Shown in pieces: positions 43,309-51,948 of a stretch of 64,000 nucleotides of DNA. The stretch comes from DASQZK01 sp963809925 (GTDB lineage: Bacteria > Bacteroidota > Bacteroidia > Bacteroidales > GCA-2748055), in the NCBI GenBank assembly GCA_963809925.1, contig CAWELH010000003.1:310001-374000 (forward strand), in the 5' to 3' direction. The position numbers and the translations under genes were made by a program. How positions within the stretch are numbered: the first letter of the stretch is position 1; each line of letters starts with the position of its first letter. Under the pieces are notes generated by a model. It did no database searches and was not told the origin of the DNA. It saw only the letters and a program-made list of their open reading frames with translations.

Positions 43309-44430
43309 ATGATTTTTATCATTCCGGTTTCGGGTCTTCTTCTGCTGATGTATCTCTTTATTTTTTACCGGTATTTCCGTGTCTGGCGAAAATCTCAGAA
43401 TTTCCCCCCTGGGCCGCTGCCGGAATTCCTGCCCTTTCTGTCAGTCGTCATTCCTCTTAGAAATGAGGAGAAAAACCTGAACAATCTGATCAAGAGTCTC
43501 TTAAAACAGGATTACGAACCGGGTAAAATTGAATATATCTTTATTGATGATCATTCCACAGACATGACTTACGAGCTGCTTTCGAGCATGGTGAGCGTTC
43601 TGCATCGAGCAACACTTATCCGGCTTACCGGGGATCGGGCGGGCAAAAAGCAGGCCCTGGCTGCGGGAGTTGAATTGGCAAAGGGTGAACTTGTGGTCAC
43701 AACGGACGGAGATTGTGTTCACCCCCGGGGCTGGCTGATGCTTATGGCCAGGTTTTATATTTCACATCGCCCTGTACTTATTTCCGGCCCGGTCCGGATT
43801 TCTCCAACGCAAAACTTTTTTACCCGTCTTCAGGCTCTTGAATTTACTTCCCTTGCAGCAACAGGATGGGCATCAGTTCTCCGGGGCTCTCCGGTAATGT
43901 GCAATGCGGCCAATCTAGCCTTTGAAAAAAGCATTTTCATTGAAGCCTTCGAACATATTCATCCGGGAATACCATCCGGCGACGATATATTTCTGATGCT
44001 TTACGTGAAAAGGAAGTACCCCGGAAGGACAATGTTCCTGAAGCATCCGGAGGCCATTGTTGATACAAGGCCGGTCAGTAGCCTGCCACAGTTCATGGAG
44101 CAGCGGGTGCGGTGGGCGTCCAAATCAGGACGATACCGGGACGGCGAACTGATTTTCTTGTCACTCCTGGTATTCCTTTTCAATGTCTGGCTCGTTTTTC
44201 TTATTTTTCTTTCACTGAACGGAACAGATATCCTCTTCGTGTTGTTACCGGTATGGATTGCGAAGTCAGTAGGTGATTATGTATTCCTCAAAACCATTTG
44301 TCGATTCAACGGTCAGGAGGGATTGATGAAATTCTTTTTACCTTCACAACTGATCTACCCGTTTTATATTGTTGCAGCAGCGGTGGGCGGAATTTTTAAA
44401 GCGATCAAATACCGAAATATTGAAGGATGA
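43309..44430 (+). CDS. membrane glycosyltransferase, family 2
   Basis: This 373-residue protein has an N-terminal membrane helix (FIIPVSGLLLLMYLFIFY), a GT2 catalytic domain at about 40-260 and three C-terminal helices. GT2 motifs: SVVIPLRNEEKNLNNLI, FIDDHSTD, TTDGDCVHP (DxD), and QRVRWASKSGRY (QxxRW), the set of processive or polyprenyl-type GT2 enzymes. It adds sugar from a nucleotide donor on the cytoplasmic side. The acceptor is unknown. It begins 6 bp after the histidine kinase gene and its end overlaps the next permease frame, so the three may form a transcript. Confidence 0.93.
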   Translation: MIFIIPVSGLLLLMYLFIFYRYFRVWRKSQNFPPGPLPEFLPFLSVVIPLRNEEKNLNNLIKSLLKQDYEPGKIEYIFIDDHSTDMTYELLSSMVSVLHRATLIRLTGDRAGKKQALAAGVELAKGELVVTTDGDCVHPRGWLMLMARFYISHRPVLISGPVRISPTQNFFTRLQALEFTSLAATGWASVLRGSPVMCNAANLAFEKSIFIEAFEHIHPGIPSGDDIFLMLYVKRKYPGRTMFLKHPEAIVDTRPVSSLPQFMEQRVRWASKSGRYRDGELIFLSLLVFLFNVWLVFLIFLSLNGTDILFVLLPVWIAKSVGDYVFLKTICRFNGQEGLMKFFLPSQLIYPFYIVAAAVGGIFKAIKYRNIEG

Positions 44431-45625
44431 AATAAACATATCAACATCCGGTCTTGCCTGGAAACGTTTCAGGTCCAATCCGGTTTCTCTTGTCAGCCTG
44501 GTTGTGATCATTCTCATTGCCATGACTGCCTTGGCCGGGTATCTTATTTGTCCGGATAAATCGCCACAGGCCAATACCCAGCATCTCGAACTCGCTGCCA
44601 AAAAGCCGGGCTTCACGGTTACGATGTTGAAAATCAGAAAGAATAAGGCGATACGCACACAGGGGCCATTCAGGACCCTTCTTTACGGAAAGGAGTCTGC
44701 ATGGGAGTTTGTCCCCATCCTTGATTACCGCTTTTCCGGCGATAGCCTCATTGTAAGAAACTATACGGAGATCCCGCAACGTGAAAATGTATGGCAGTTA
44801 TTTTATATGCCCGATGTTGTATATCCGCTGAATGAGCATAGCGTAATCGGCGATAATATTGGAGGGTTGTCTTTTAAAGATATCAACGGAAAGGAGATTA
44901 CTACCGGCAGAGCCAAATTGGAAGACATCATTGAGCATGAAAATATCATTGAAAAGAAATTTTTACTGGGTACTGACCGATTTGGCCGCGATATGTTAAG
45001 CAGGATGATCCTTGGTGCAAGAGTATCACTATCAGTGGGTTTAATAGCTGTTTTCATTTCCCTTGTTATCGGTATTCTTTTAGGAGCGCTGGCGGGATAT
45101 TACCGGGGCAGGGTTGACGATTTAATCATGTGGCTGATCAGTGTGATCTGGTCAGTACCGACACTTCTCCTGGTTATTGCCCTGACAATGGTGATGGGAA
45201 AGGGCTTCTGGCAGATATTCATTGCAGTCGGGATTACCATGTGGGTTGAGGTGGCGCGTGTGGTGCGAGGGCAGGTCATGAGTATAAGGGAAAAGGAGTT
45301 CATCATGTCTGCAAGAGCTCTGGGGTACAGTGACCTGCGGATCATGTTCAGGCACATCCTGCCGAATATCATGGCTCCCGTGATCATTATCGCAGCGGCA
45401 AATTTTGCCTCCGCCATCCTGATCGAAGCAGGACTCAGTTTCCTGGGTATCGGTGTACAGCCTCCCGTGGCCTCCTGGGGAACCATGGTCAGAGACCATT
45501 ATGGGTTTATTATTGTGGATAAGACCTACCTGGCGTTTATCCCCGGTTTTGCCATTATGCTCCTGGTGCTTGCCTTCACCCTCTCGGGAAATGGTCTTCG
45601 CGATGCCATGGATGTGAGATCATAA
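44420..45625 (+). CDS. OppC/DppC-type ABC transporter permease with a large periplasmic insert
   Basis: The start is uncertain. The frame has no ATG before the first helix. TTG at 44420 (LKDEINISTSGLAWKRFRSN) overlaps the GT2 stop by 11 bp, and a TTG at 44369 is also possible. About 401 residues result. The first helix (VSLVVIILIAMTALAGYL) is followed by about 135 extracytoplasmic residues, much longer than in E. coli OppC. Then DRFGRDMLSRMILGARVSLS starts the BPD_transp_1 core with the EAA loop (MSARALGYSDLRIMFRHILP) that contacts the ATPase. It takes part in peptide or related uptake. No partner permease, binding protein or ATPase is encoded beside it. Confidence 0.88.
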   Translation: MKDEINISTSGLAWKRFRSNPVSLVSLVVIILIAMTALAGYLICPDKSPQANTQHLELAAKKPGFTVTMLKIRKNKAIRTQGPFRTLLYGKESAWEFVPILDYRFSGDSLIVRNYTEIPQRENVWQLFYMPDVVYPLNEHSVIGDNIGGLSFKDINGKEITTGRAKLEDIIEHENIIEKKFLLGTDRFGRDMLSRMILGARVSLSVGLIAVFISLVIGILLGALAGYYRGRVDDLIMWLISVIWSVPTLLLVIALTMVMGKGFWQIFIAVGITMWVEVARVVRGQVMSIREKEFIMSARALGYSDLRIMFRHILPNIMAPVIIIAAANFASAILIEAGLSFLGIGVQPPVASWGTMVRDHYGFIIVDKTYLAFIPGFAIMLLVLAFTLSGNGLRDAMDVRS

Positions 45626-45630
45626 ACGGC

Positions 45631-46461
45631 TTAGTTCAGCCGTCGTTTCCTGAAAATATAAGCTGACAGGGATAAAATAAGACCAAGAAATACAAGGGTA
45701 AGGATGACATTTTGCCACATAGGTACGCCTTTGGGAATGATCCGGTCAAAATTTGCAAGTTCTTCCGGCGATATTTTATCGGCATTTTGAATTTTCTGCT
45801 GAACCAGTTCAAGAATATCGGGCCTCGGTGTAAGGCTGCCGATGAATTTTGTAGGAAAATACCAGCGATACGCGGATTCGGTGAGCGACCGGATGATCGG
45901 TTCAAAAAATATCCTGTAAAAGCCAAAGATGAGTACCGAGAGGATCACATTTCGGAATATCAAGGCAAACAGGATACCCAGGGAGAGGAAGGCAAAAGTT
46001 TGCAGGAAGGAGTATAGGATAAGATATGACCTGTCGAAAATAATGGCAAAGGTGATCTTGTAGCTGTATATCAGTCCCGAAACCAGCGAGGTTAAAAAAA
46101 GGAGAACCACAACGTAAACCGACAGAAGGAAGATAAGAACCAGTTTTTCCATAAACAGTTCTTTCCTGCTCATGCCAAAAATTACCTGTTGTTTATAGGT
46201 TTTATTACTGAATTCCAGGCAGGTCATCATGATGACCAGCAGAACAAGGGTGATGTTATAGAAGCCACCGATCCAGGTTGTGAAATTCCATACATGTGGA
46301 AACTGGTATAAAGGAACAATGGAAAGGAAGGGGAATTTTATATCAATCCTGGGTAATGCAAAAAGTCCGAGCAGGAAGAACAGCATATGCAATAACAAAA
46401 TGATCCTGAACGGATTGTAATTTAAGGTTTTGATAAGTTCAATACGAAAGAGTGTTTTCAT
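45631..46461 (-). CDS. ABC-2 type transporter permease
   Basis: This 276-residue protein has six predicted membrane helices (first FRIILLLHMLFFLLGLF, last NVILTLVFLGLILSLSAYIF) and a cytoplasmic stretch between the first and second helices. It has the shape of the ABC-2 permeases that pair with a single-domain ATPase. It is encoded 12 bp downstream of the frameshifted ATPase gene. The substrate is unknown: such pairs export drugs, lipids or peptides. If the ATPase is truly broken, this permease would be without its partner. Confidence 0.9.
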   Translation of the reverse strand: MKTLFRIELIKTLNYNPFRIILLLHMLFFLLGLFALPRIDIKFPFLSIVPLYQFPHVWNFTTWIGGFYNITLVLLVIMMTCLEFSNKTYKQQVIFGMSRKELFMEKLVLIFLLSVYVVVLLFLTSLVSGLIYSYKITFAIIFDRSYLILYSFLQTFAFLSLGILFALIFRNVILSVLIFGFYRIFFEPIIRSLTESAYRWYFPTKFIGSLTPRPDILELVQQKIQNADKISPEELANFDRIIPKGVPMWQNVILTLVFLGLILSLSAYIFRKRRLN

Positions 46462-46473
46462 CAGGGAATGTCT

Positions 46474-47374
46474 TTAGTCTTCTTTTACTAATTCAAGGAA
46501 CTGGCTCTCAAGCGATTTTTTATGATTAATGAGTTCGGATACGAAGATCCCCTGGCCGATCAGCCAGGCGTTCAGGTCGGCCGAGGTTTTATTTTTACTG
46601 AGCGTGACCGTTATCCTGGGATTGTTATCCGAGACTGAACTGACAAAGTCACAGGCTTTCAGGGCACTGTCCAGTTTATCATGATCTTCTGCCATCACTT
46701 CCACGAGCATCTCTCCCTTCAGCAGTGCATTAACATCACCCTGTTCAAGCAGTATCCCTCTTTTAAGAATGGCAACATGTGTGCATACCTTCTCCACCTC
46801 ACTGAGAATATGGCTGGCCATGATAACGGTTTTTCCACGGGATGCCTCGCTAATAATCAGTTCGCGCACCTCTGCGATTCCTTCCGGGTCGAGACCGTTT
46901 GTTGGTTCATCCAGAACAAGGACTTCGGGGTCACCCAGGAGTGCGGCTCCGATACCAAGTCGCTGTTTCATGCCGAGGGAGAGTGCACTGAATTTGGAAC
47001 GCCTGCGTTCGTCGAGCCTGATGGTCTTTAACACCCGGTCGATATCGTCTTCGCCATATCCTTTTATTGTGGCGATAATCTTTCAGATTCTGCACAAGGT
47101 TGAGATAGGGATAGAAGTGTGGGACTTCAATCATTGAGCCGATCTTTTTCAGGCTTACCGGCGACGGCTCCTTCCCAAACCAGAAATGATTGCCGGAATC
47201 CGGCGTGAGGATGCCGGTTGCGATGGAAAGAGTAGTGGTTTTGCCACTTCCGTTTGGGCCCAGGATTCCGTATACCTGGCCTTCGTATATCTGTAAATTG
47301 AGATCGATTATGGCCTTGACTTTTCCGTAATTCTTTGTCAGGTGGCGGGTTTCAAGGATATTTCTTTTCTCCAT
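46474..47374 (-). pseudogene. ABC transporter ATPase interrupted by a one-base frameshift
   Basis: The first part (47374 to about 47085) encodes an ATPase N terminus with Walker A GPNGSGKTTT and the start of the helical domain (FYPYLNLVQNLK). The second part, in another frame (about 47082-46474), encodes the signature SALSLGMKQRLGIG, Walker B VLVLDEPTNGLDPEG and the C-terminal part. Removing one T from the TTT at 47081-47083 (one A on the coding strand) joins them smoothly as NLKIIATIKGYGEDD...RVLKTIRL, giving a normal ATPase of about 299 residues. It is either a real inactivating insertion or a sequencing or assembly error. It partners the ABC-2 permease at 45631-46461. Confidence 0.9.
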
Positions 47375-47472
47375 GTTGGTTCAGGCATATTTAAAACTGC
47401 CGGTTAATGTATATACCGGCAGTATAATTGAGCATCATCTGATTTGTAAATCTTTAAACAGGAACCGCTGGC

Positions 47473-49665
47473 TCAATGGCCCATTTCAGCCATAAACTTG
47501 ATTCTCATCAGGCGTATCTCTTCTTCGGTATAGTCTTCTTCACCCAGTTCCCTGAGGGCATCATCCAGGGATTCGGTCTCGGCTTCTTCCCTGAAGTAGG
47601 TATAGACCTCATCTTGTCTTTCATCGTCAATCACCTCATTGATATAATAATCCAGGTTGAGTTTAGTGCCACTGTTGATAATAGCCTCAATTTCGCTTAG
47701 CAAATCGGTCATATCCAGGTTTTTCGCATGAGCGATATCATCGAGAGGCATTTTTCTGTCGATGCTCTGGATGATACTGACTTTCATTCCGGATTTGTTG
47801 ACCACCGATTTCACAATCATATCCTGCGGCCTGACGATTTCTTTTTCTTCAACATAGACTTTGATAAGTTCGATGAATTCCTTTCCGTATCTTTTGGCTT
47901 TACCGACTCCGACACCCACAATATTCTGAAGTTCTTCGATGGTTATGGGATAGTGGATGGCCATATCTTCGAGCGATGGATCCTGGAAGATCACAAAAGG
48001 AGGCAGGTTGAGTTTTTTGGCCGTTTTTTTCCTGAGGTCCTTCATGATGGTGAACAATTCTGCATCCATCGTTCCGACACCTCCACCCGAGTTTCCTCCT
48101 TCATCATCCCGTCCGGGTTTTTCAAAGTCGTGATCCTGGGTAAGCATATACGATACCGGGTTATTCAGGTATTCGATACCGGCTTCGGTAAGCTTGAGAA
48201 GGCCATAATTTTCAATATCCTTGGTGATGAAATGGCCGATAAGAGCTTGGCGAATAACACCGTTCCAGAATCTCATATCTTTATCCTTGCCGCTGCCAAA
48301 AATCTCCAGTTTATGATGACTGTATGCCTTTACCGATGAAGTTGCTTTACCTGCAAGGATTGCCGCGACATGATCGGCTTTGAATTTTTCTTTCACCTCT
48401 GAGATGGCATTGAGAGCGCTTGCGATGTATTCACTGCCTTCGAATTTCTCCTTTGGATTGAGGCAGTTATCACAATTTCCGCATACCTCCTCCATGATTT
48501 CGCCAAAGTAATTCAGGAGCACTTTTGGGCGGCACACGGATGATTCGGCATAGGAGACGGTCTCAAGGAGGAGTTGTTTTCCTATTTCCTGTTCTGCGAT
48601 GGGCTTACCCTGCATGAACTTTTCGAGTTTCTGGATATCCTTATAACGATAAAATGCGATGCAATTCCCTTCGCCACCATCACGGCCGGCACGGCCGGTT
48701 TCCTGGTAGTAGCCTTCCAGTGATTTTGGCATATCGTAGTGGATCACAAAGCGTACATCCGGTTTGTCGATTCCCATTCCGAAAGCGATGGTGGCTACGA
48801 TCACATCGGCCTCTTCCATGAGGAACCTGTCCTGGTTTGAAGCCCTCGTGGTGGCATCCATGCCGGCGTGATAGGGCAGAGCTTTGATACCGTTAACTAC
48901 TAATATTTCTGCCAGTTCCTCCACTTTTTTCCGGCTGAGACAATAAATAATGCCTGATTTTCCCTTGTTGCTAAGGATATATTTGATGATCTGCTTTGTT
49001 GCGTTTATCTTGGGTCTCACTTCATAGTACAGATTCACCCTTCGGAATGAATCCTTGAAGACTTCGGCTTCAAGCATCTCGAGGTTTTTCTGGATGTCAT
49101 GCTGAACCTTAGGTGTCGCCGTGGCAGTCAACGCTATGATCGGTGCCGTACCTATCTTATTGATGATAGGCCTTATGCGACGGTACTCAGGCCTGAAATC
49201 ATGACCCCATTCTGAAATACAATGCGCCTCGTCAACCGCATAAAAAGAGATATGGACATTCTTCAGAAAATCAATATTTTCCTCCTTTGTGAGTGATTCT
49301 GGAGCAACATATAAAAGCTTGGTCTTTCCGGCAAGTACATCTTCCCGGACTTTGTTCGTCTGGGACTTTGATAGTGATGAATTCAGAAAATGAGCAACAC
49401 CGTCTTCGGTGCTGAAACTGCGCATGGCATCAACCTGGTTCTTCATCAGCGCAATAAGCGGAGAGATTATAATGGACGTACCCTCAAGAATTACTGCAGG
49501 CAGCTGGTAGCAAAGAGACTTACCCCCTCCGGTTGGCATAAGGACGAAGGTGTCTTTTCCGTTGAGAACATTTTTAATGATTGGTTCCTGATTGCCTTTA
49601 AAATTATCAAACCCAAAGTATTTCTTAAGATATTCTTTTGATCTGTTATCACTACTTTCTATCAT
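47473..49665 (-). CDS. recQ: ATP-dependent DNA helicase RecQ
   Basis: This encodes 730 residues from the ATG at 49665, chosen because CAGGAGAG lies 6-13 nt upstream. A frame extension to 49710 adds only 15 unrelated residues. Helicase motifs: MPTGGGKSLCYQLP (Walker A), VDEAHCISEWGHDFRPEY (DEAH and aromatic-rich loop), ALTATATPKV, and YYQETGRAGRDG (motif VI). The RQC zinc site uses the Cys in SSVCRPK and VCGNCDNC. An HRDC domain follows at about 530-610 (LNLPPFVIFQDPSLEDMAIH), then a C-terminal extension of about 110 residues. It unwinds DNA 3' to 5' in recombination and repair. Confidence 0.97.
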   Translation of the reverse strand: MIESSDNRSKEYLKKYFGFDNFKGNQEPIIKNVLNGKDTFVLMPTGGGKSLCYQLPAVILEGTSIIISPLIALMKNQVDAMRSFSTEDGVAHFLNSSLSKSQTNKVREDVLAGKTKLLYVAPESLTKEENIDFLKNVHISFYAVDEAHCISEWGHDFRPEYRRIRPIINKIGTAPIIALTATATPKVQHDIQKNLEMLEAEVFKDSFRRVNLYYEVRPKINATKQIIKYILSNKGKSGIIYCLSRKKVEELAEILVVNGIKALPYHAGMDATTRASNQDRFLMEEADVIVATIAFGMGIDKPDVRFVIHYDMPKSLEGYYQETGRAGRDGGEGNCIAFYRYKDIQKLEKFMQGKPIAEQEIGKQLLLETVSYAESSVCRPKVLLNYFGEIMEEVCGNCDNCLNPKEKFEGSEYIASALNAISEVKEKFKADHVAAILAGKATSSVKAYSHHKLEIFGSGKDKDMRFWNGVIRQALIGHFITKDIENYGLLKLTEAGIEYLNNPVSYMLTQDHDFEKPGRDDEGGNSGGGVGTMDAELFTIMKDLRKKTAKKLNLPPFVIFQDPSLEDMAIHYPITIEELQNIVGVGVGKAKRYGKEFIELIKVYVEEKEIVRPQDMIVKSVVNKSGMKVSIIQSIDRKMPLDDIAHAKNLDMTDLLSEIEAIINSGTKLNLDYYINEVIDDERQDEVYTYFREEAETESLDDALRELGEEDYTEEEIRLMRIKFMAEMGH

Positions 49666-49951
49666 TGTACTCTCCTGTTTGTCAATAGTATACGCATAAA
49701 TTATTACCAAAAATAACCTGCATCCAATTCTTTTTTTATAACAAATGTTCTGTTTACATTAATTTTTGTAAATGTTCCTGAATAATAGTAGTAGGGGTGG
49801 TAGAATGAAACAGTCTCAAAAAATAAATTTACTTATTATTTTTCAATTAAAAAATCATCAATGTCAATTTGGGGAAGAATTGACGCAAAAATTTGTTTAT
49901 TTTGCGATCTTATTTGTATTGATAGAAAAATAACAGAGAAATATATATATC

Positions 49952-50791
49952 ATGGCCAAAAAGAGTCAGGACGAAATGACCTTTCTAGAACATCTTGAAG
50001 AGCTGAGATGGCACCTGGTACGGTCGTTCCTTGCCATATTTGTAGGTGCAATACTTGCGTTCATTTTCAAAAACATTATTTTTGACAAGATCATCCTGGC
50101 GCCAAAATCACCTGATTTTCCAACCAATGTGATTTTGTGTGAGCTGGGTAAAAGGGTGGGTGTGCTGAAATTATGTATTAATACCCTTCCGCTCGAGATC
50201 ATCTCCATAAAAATGGCCGGACAGTTTTCTATGCATATCATGGTTTCCCTCATTGTAGGACTTGTGATTGCATTCCCCTATGTATTCTATGAATTCTGGA
50301 AATTTCTCGTTCCTGCATTACACAATACGGAGAAAAGGCATGCCCGGGGTGCTGTCATTTACAGTTCATTTCTCTTCCTGCTCGGGGTTTCCTTCGGGTA
50401 TTTTCTTATCACTCCGCTTACGGTACACTTCCTTGGCAGCTACAGTGTCAGCCCCGAGGTTACGAACCAGATCAACCTCATTTCCTATGTATCCACAGTT
50501 ACCTCAGTCGTACTCGCCAGTGGCGTGATCTTTGAATTGCCAATCCTGGTTTATTTTCTCACAAAGATTGGACTTGTGACGCCGGAATTCATGAAGAAAT
50601 ACCGGAGGCATTCCCTGGTGGTCATCCTGGTCCTTGCGGCAATCATTACACCTCCTGACGTATTCAGTCAGATACTCGTTTCCCTTCCCCTAATCGCTTT
50701 GTATGAAGTTGGCATTGTCATTTCACGCCGGATCATTCGACAACAGAAGAAGGAAGCGGATGAGATGGAAAAAGAAGGAAATATAAGCTGA
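49952..50791 (+). CDS. tatC: Sec-independent protein translocase TatC
   Basis: This 279-residue protein has six membrane helices. The N terminus has the conserved TFLEHLEELRWHLVRSF, and the first periplasmic loop is longer than in E. coli. FEFWKF-like YEFWKFLVPALHNTEKR and the PPDVFSQ motif before the last helices are diagnostic. TatC recognises twin-arginine signal peptides of folded proteins. No tatA is seen in this window. lptB follows 21 bp later, a common neighbour in Bacteroidota, so both are likely co-transcribed. Confidence 0.97.
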   Translation: MAKKSQDEMTFLEHLEELRWHLVRSFLAIFVGAILAFIFKNIIFDKIILAPKSPDFPTNVILCELGKRVGVLKLCINTLPLEIISIKMAGQFSMHIMVSLIVGLVIAFPYVFYEFWKFLVPALHNTEKRHARGAVIYSSFLFLLGVSFGYFLITPLTVHFLGSYSVSPEVTNQINLISYVSTVTSVVLASGVIFELPILVYFLTKIGLVTPEFMKKYRRHSLVVILVLAAIITPPDVFSQILVSLPLIALYEVGIVISRRIIRQQKKEADEMEKEGNIS

Positions 50792-50812
50792 AAATATCCG
50801 TTATCCTGATAT

Positions 50813-51541
50813 ATGAAGTTGTATACGCAAAACCTGGTAAAACGCTACCGCTCACGTACCGTTGTAAAGAATGTCTCCATTGAGGTGGAACGGGGGGAGA
50901 TTGTAGGATTGCTCGGACCAAACGGTGCAGGCAAGACAACTTCATTTTATATGATCGTTGGACTAATTACACCCAATGAAGGCAAGATTTTTCTCGATGA
51001 CGAGGATATCACCAGGGAGCCGGTTTATAAACGGGCACGAAAAGGCATCGGTTACCTCGCCCAGGAAGCCTCCGTATTCAGAAAACTCAGCATCGAAAAT
51101 AATATTAAGGCAGTACTTGAGATGTCGGGCATGTCGAGGGAGGAGCAGCGCGAACGTCTCGAAAATCTCCTGGAAGAGTTCGGACTTCAGAAGATCAGAA
51201 GAAGTCTTGGGATACAACTCTCCGGGGGTGAAAGGCGGCGAACGGAGATTGCCCGCGCCCTGGCTCTTAGTCCGAATTTCATCCTGCTCGACGAGCCGTT
51301 TGCCGGCGTCGATCCCATTGCGGTGGAGGATATTCAAAATATTGTATCTAGGCTGAAGGAGCAGAATATCGGCATTCTCATCACCGATCATAATGTCCAC
51401 GAAACCCTGTCGATCACAAACCGAGCCTACCTGCTCTTTGAGGGACAGATACTGAAAGCAGGTACCGCACGTGATCTGGCTGAGGATGAGCAGGTCCGAA
51501 AACTATACCTGGGAAAGAATTTCGAATTAAGGAATTATTGA
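50813..51541 (+). CDS. lptB: lipopolysaccharide transport ATPase LptB
   Basis: This 242-residue ABC ATPase has Walker A GPNGAGKTT, the LptB-type Q-loop and following KGIGYLAQEASVFRKLSIEN, the signature LSGGERRRTEIARAL, Walker B FILLDEPFAGVDP, and the switch His in LITDHNVHETL. Sequence and length are those of LptB, which with LptF and LptG extracts LPS from the inner membrane. LptF/G are not in the window. It follows tatC with a short gap, and repeats lie beyond its stop. Confidence 0.96.
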   Translation: MKLYTQNLVKRYRSRTVVKNVSIEVERGEIVGLLGPNGAGKTTSFYMIVGLITPNEGKIFLDDEDITREPVYKRARKGIGYLAQEASVFRKLSIENNIKAVLEMSGMSREEQRERLENLLEEFGLQKIRRSLGIQLSGGERRRTEIARALALSPNFILLDEPFAGVDPIAVEDIQNIVSRLKEQNIGILITDHNVHETLSITNRAYLLFEGQILKAGTARDLAEDEQVRKLYLGKNFELRNY

Positions 51542-51600
51542 TTTTGCGGGGGGGTGATGGAGTTATGAAGTGAGGAGATGTCTATCAGTCACTCTTCAAT

Positions 51601-51664
51601 TCACCAAATCACCAAATCACCAAATCACCAAATCACCAAATCACCAAATCACTAAATCACCAAA
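51601..51664. repeat. eight tandem copies of TCACCAAA
   Basis: An exact 8-bp unit, TCACCAAA, occurs eight times with one substitution in unit seven (TCACTAAA). It lies between lptB and the tRNA-Leu gene. There is no coding frame across it and no dyad symmetry. It is a microsatellite-like tract that may vary in copy number. Confidence 0.92.
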
Positions 51665-51751
51665 TAAGAAGAAGTGATGTATAGAACATCTTCTCTCTCA
51701 TTCTCTAATCCTCTTCTTTCAGAAAAACTCTGCGTTTTATTAAAATTATTC

Positions 51752-51759
51752 TAACTTTG
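51752..51759 (+). promoter_or_regulatory. candidate minus-7 box of the tRNA-Leu gene
   Basis: TAACTTTG matches TAnnTTTG perfectly and ends 11 bp before the first base of the tRNA. No TTG is found at the usual minus-33 distance. Confidence 0.5.
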
Positions 51760-51770
51760 CGGAAATTTTG

Positions 51771-51852
51771 GCGGGTGTGGCGGAATTGGTAGACGCGCCA
51801 GACTTAGGATCTGGTTCCGTAAGGAGTGGGGGTTCGAGTCCCTTCATCCGCA
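51771..51852 (+). tRNA. tRNA-Leu (anticodon UAG)
   Basis: The cloverleaf can be drawn. The acceptor stem GCGGGTG pairs with CATCCGC (one G-U). The D arm contains GGCGGAATTGGTAGACGC. The anticodon stem CCAGA/TCTGG has loop CTTAGGA (anticodon TAG at 51805-51807). A long class II variable arm follows and the T arm contains GGTTCGAGTCC. The discriminator is A. CCA is not encoded. It reads CUA and probably other CUN leucine codons. Confidence 0.97.
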
Positions 51853-51863
51853 CATATTGAAAA

Positions 51864-51910
51864 AAAACCGCTGATTCTTAGAGTTGACAACCTAAGGTGA
51901 GGGCGGTTTT
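51864..51910 (+). terminator. terminator downstream of tRNA-Leu
   Basis: The outer stem AAAACCGC (51864-51871) pairs with GCGGTTTT (51903-51910) and an inner CTTAG/CTAAG stem lies within, followed by a T-run. It lies 12 bp past the tRNA and 39 bp before the trigger factor ATG. Confidence 0.75.
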
Positions 51911-51948
51911 TATAACTTATATTCATGTATAAATAACGGTATTGAACG

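Noticed and set aside
47075..47090. Programmed frameshift in the ABC ATPase gene
   Set aside because: No slippery heptamer, stop codon or downstream structure like those of known recoding sites. A one-base insertion or sequencing error explains it better, although this is not excluded.
47728..48339. 203-codon plus-strand frame across recQ
   Set aside because: It is antisense to recQ, rich in Phe/His/Asp in the pattern of a complementary-strand shadow.
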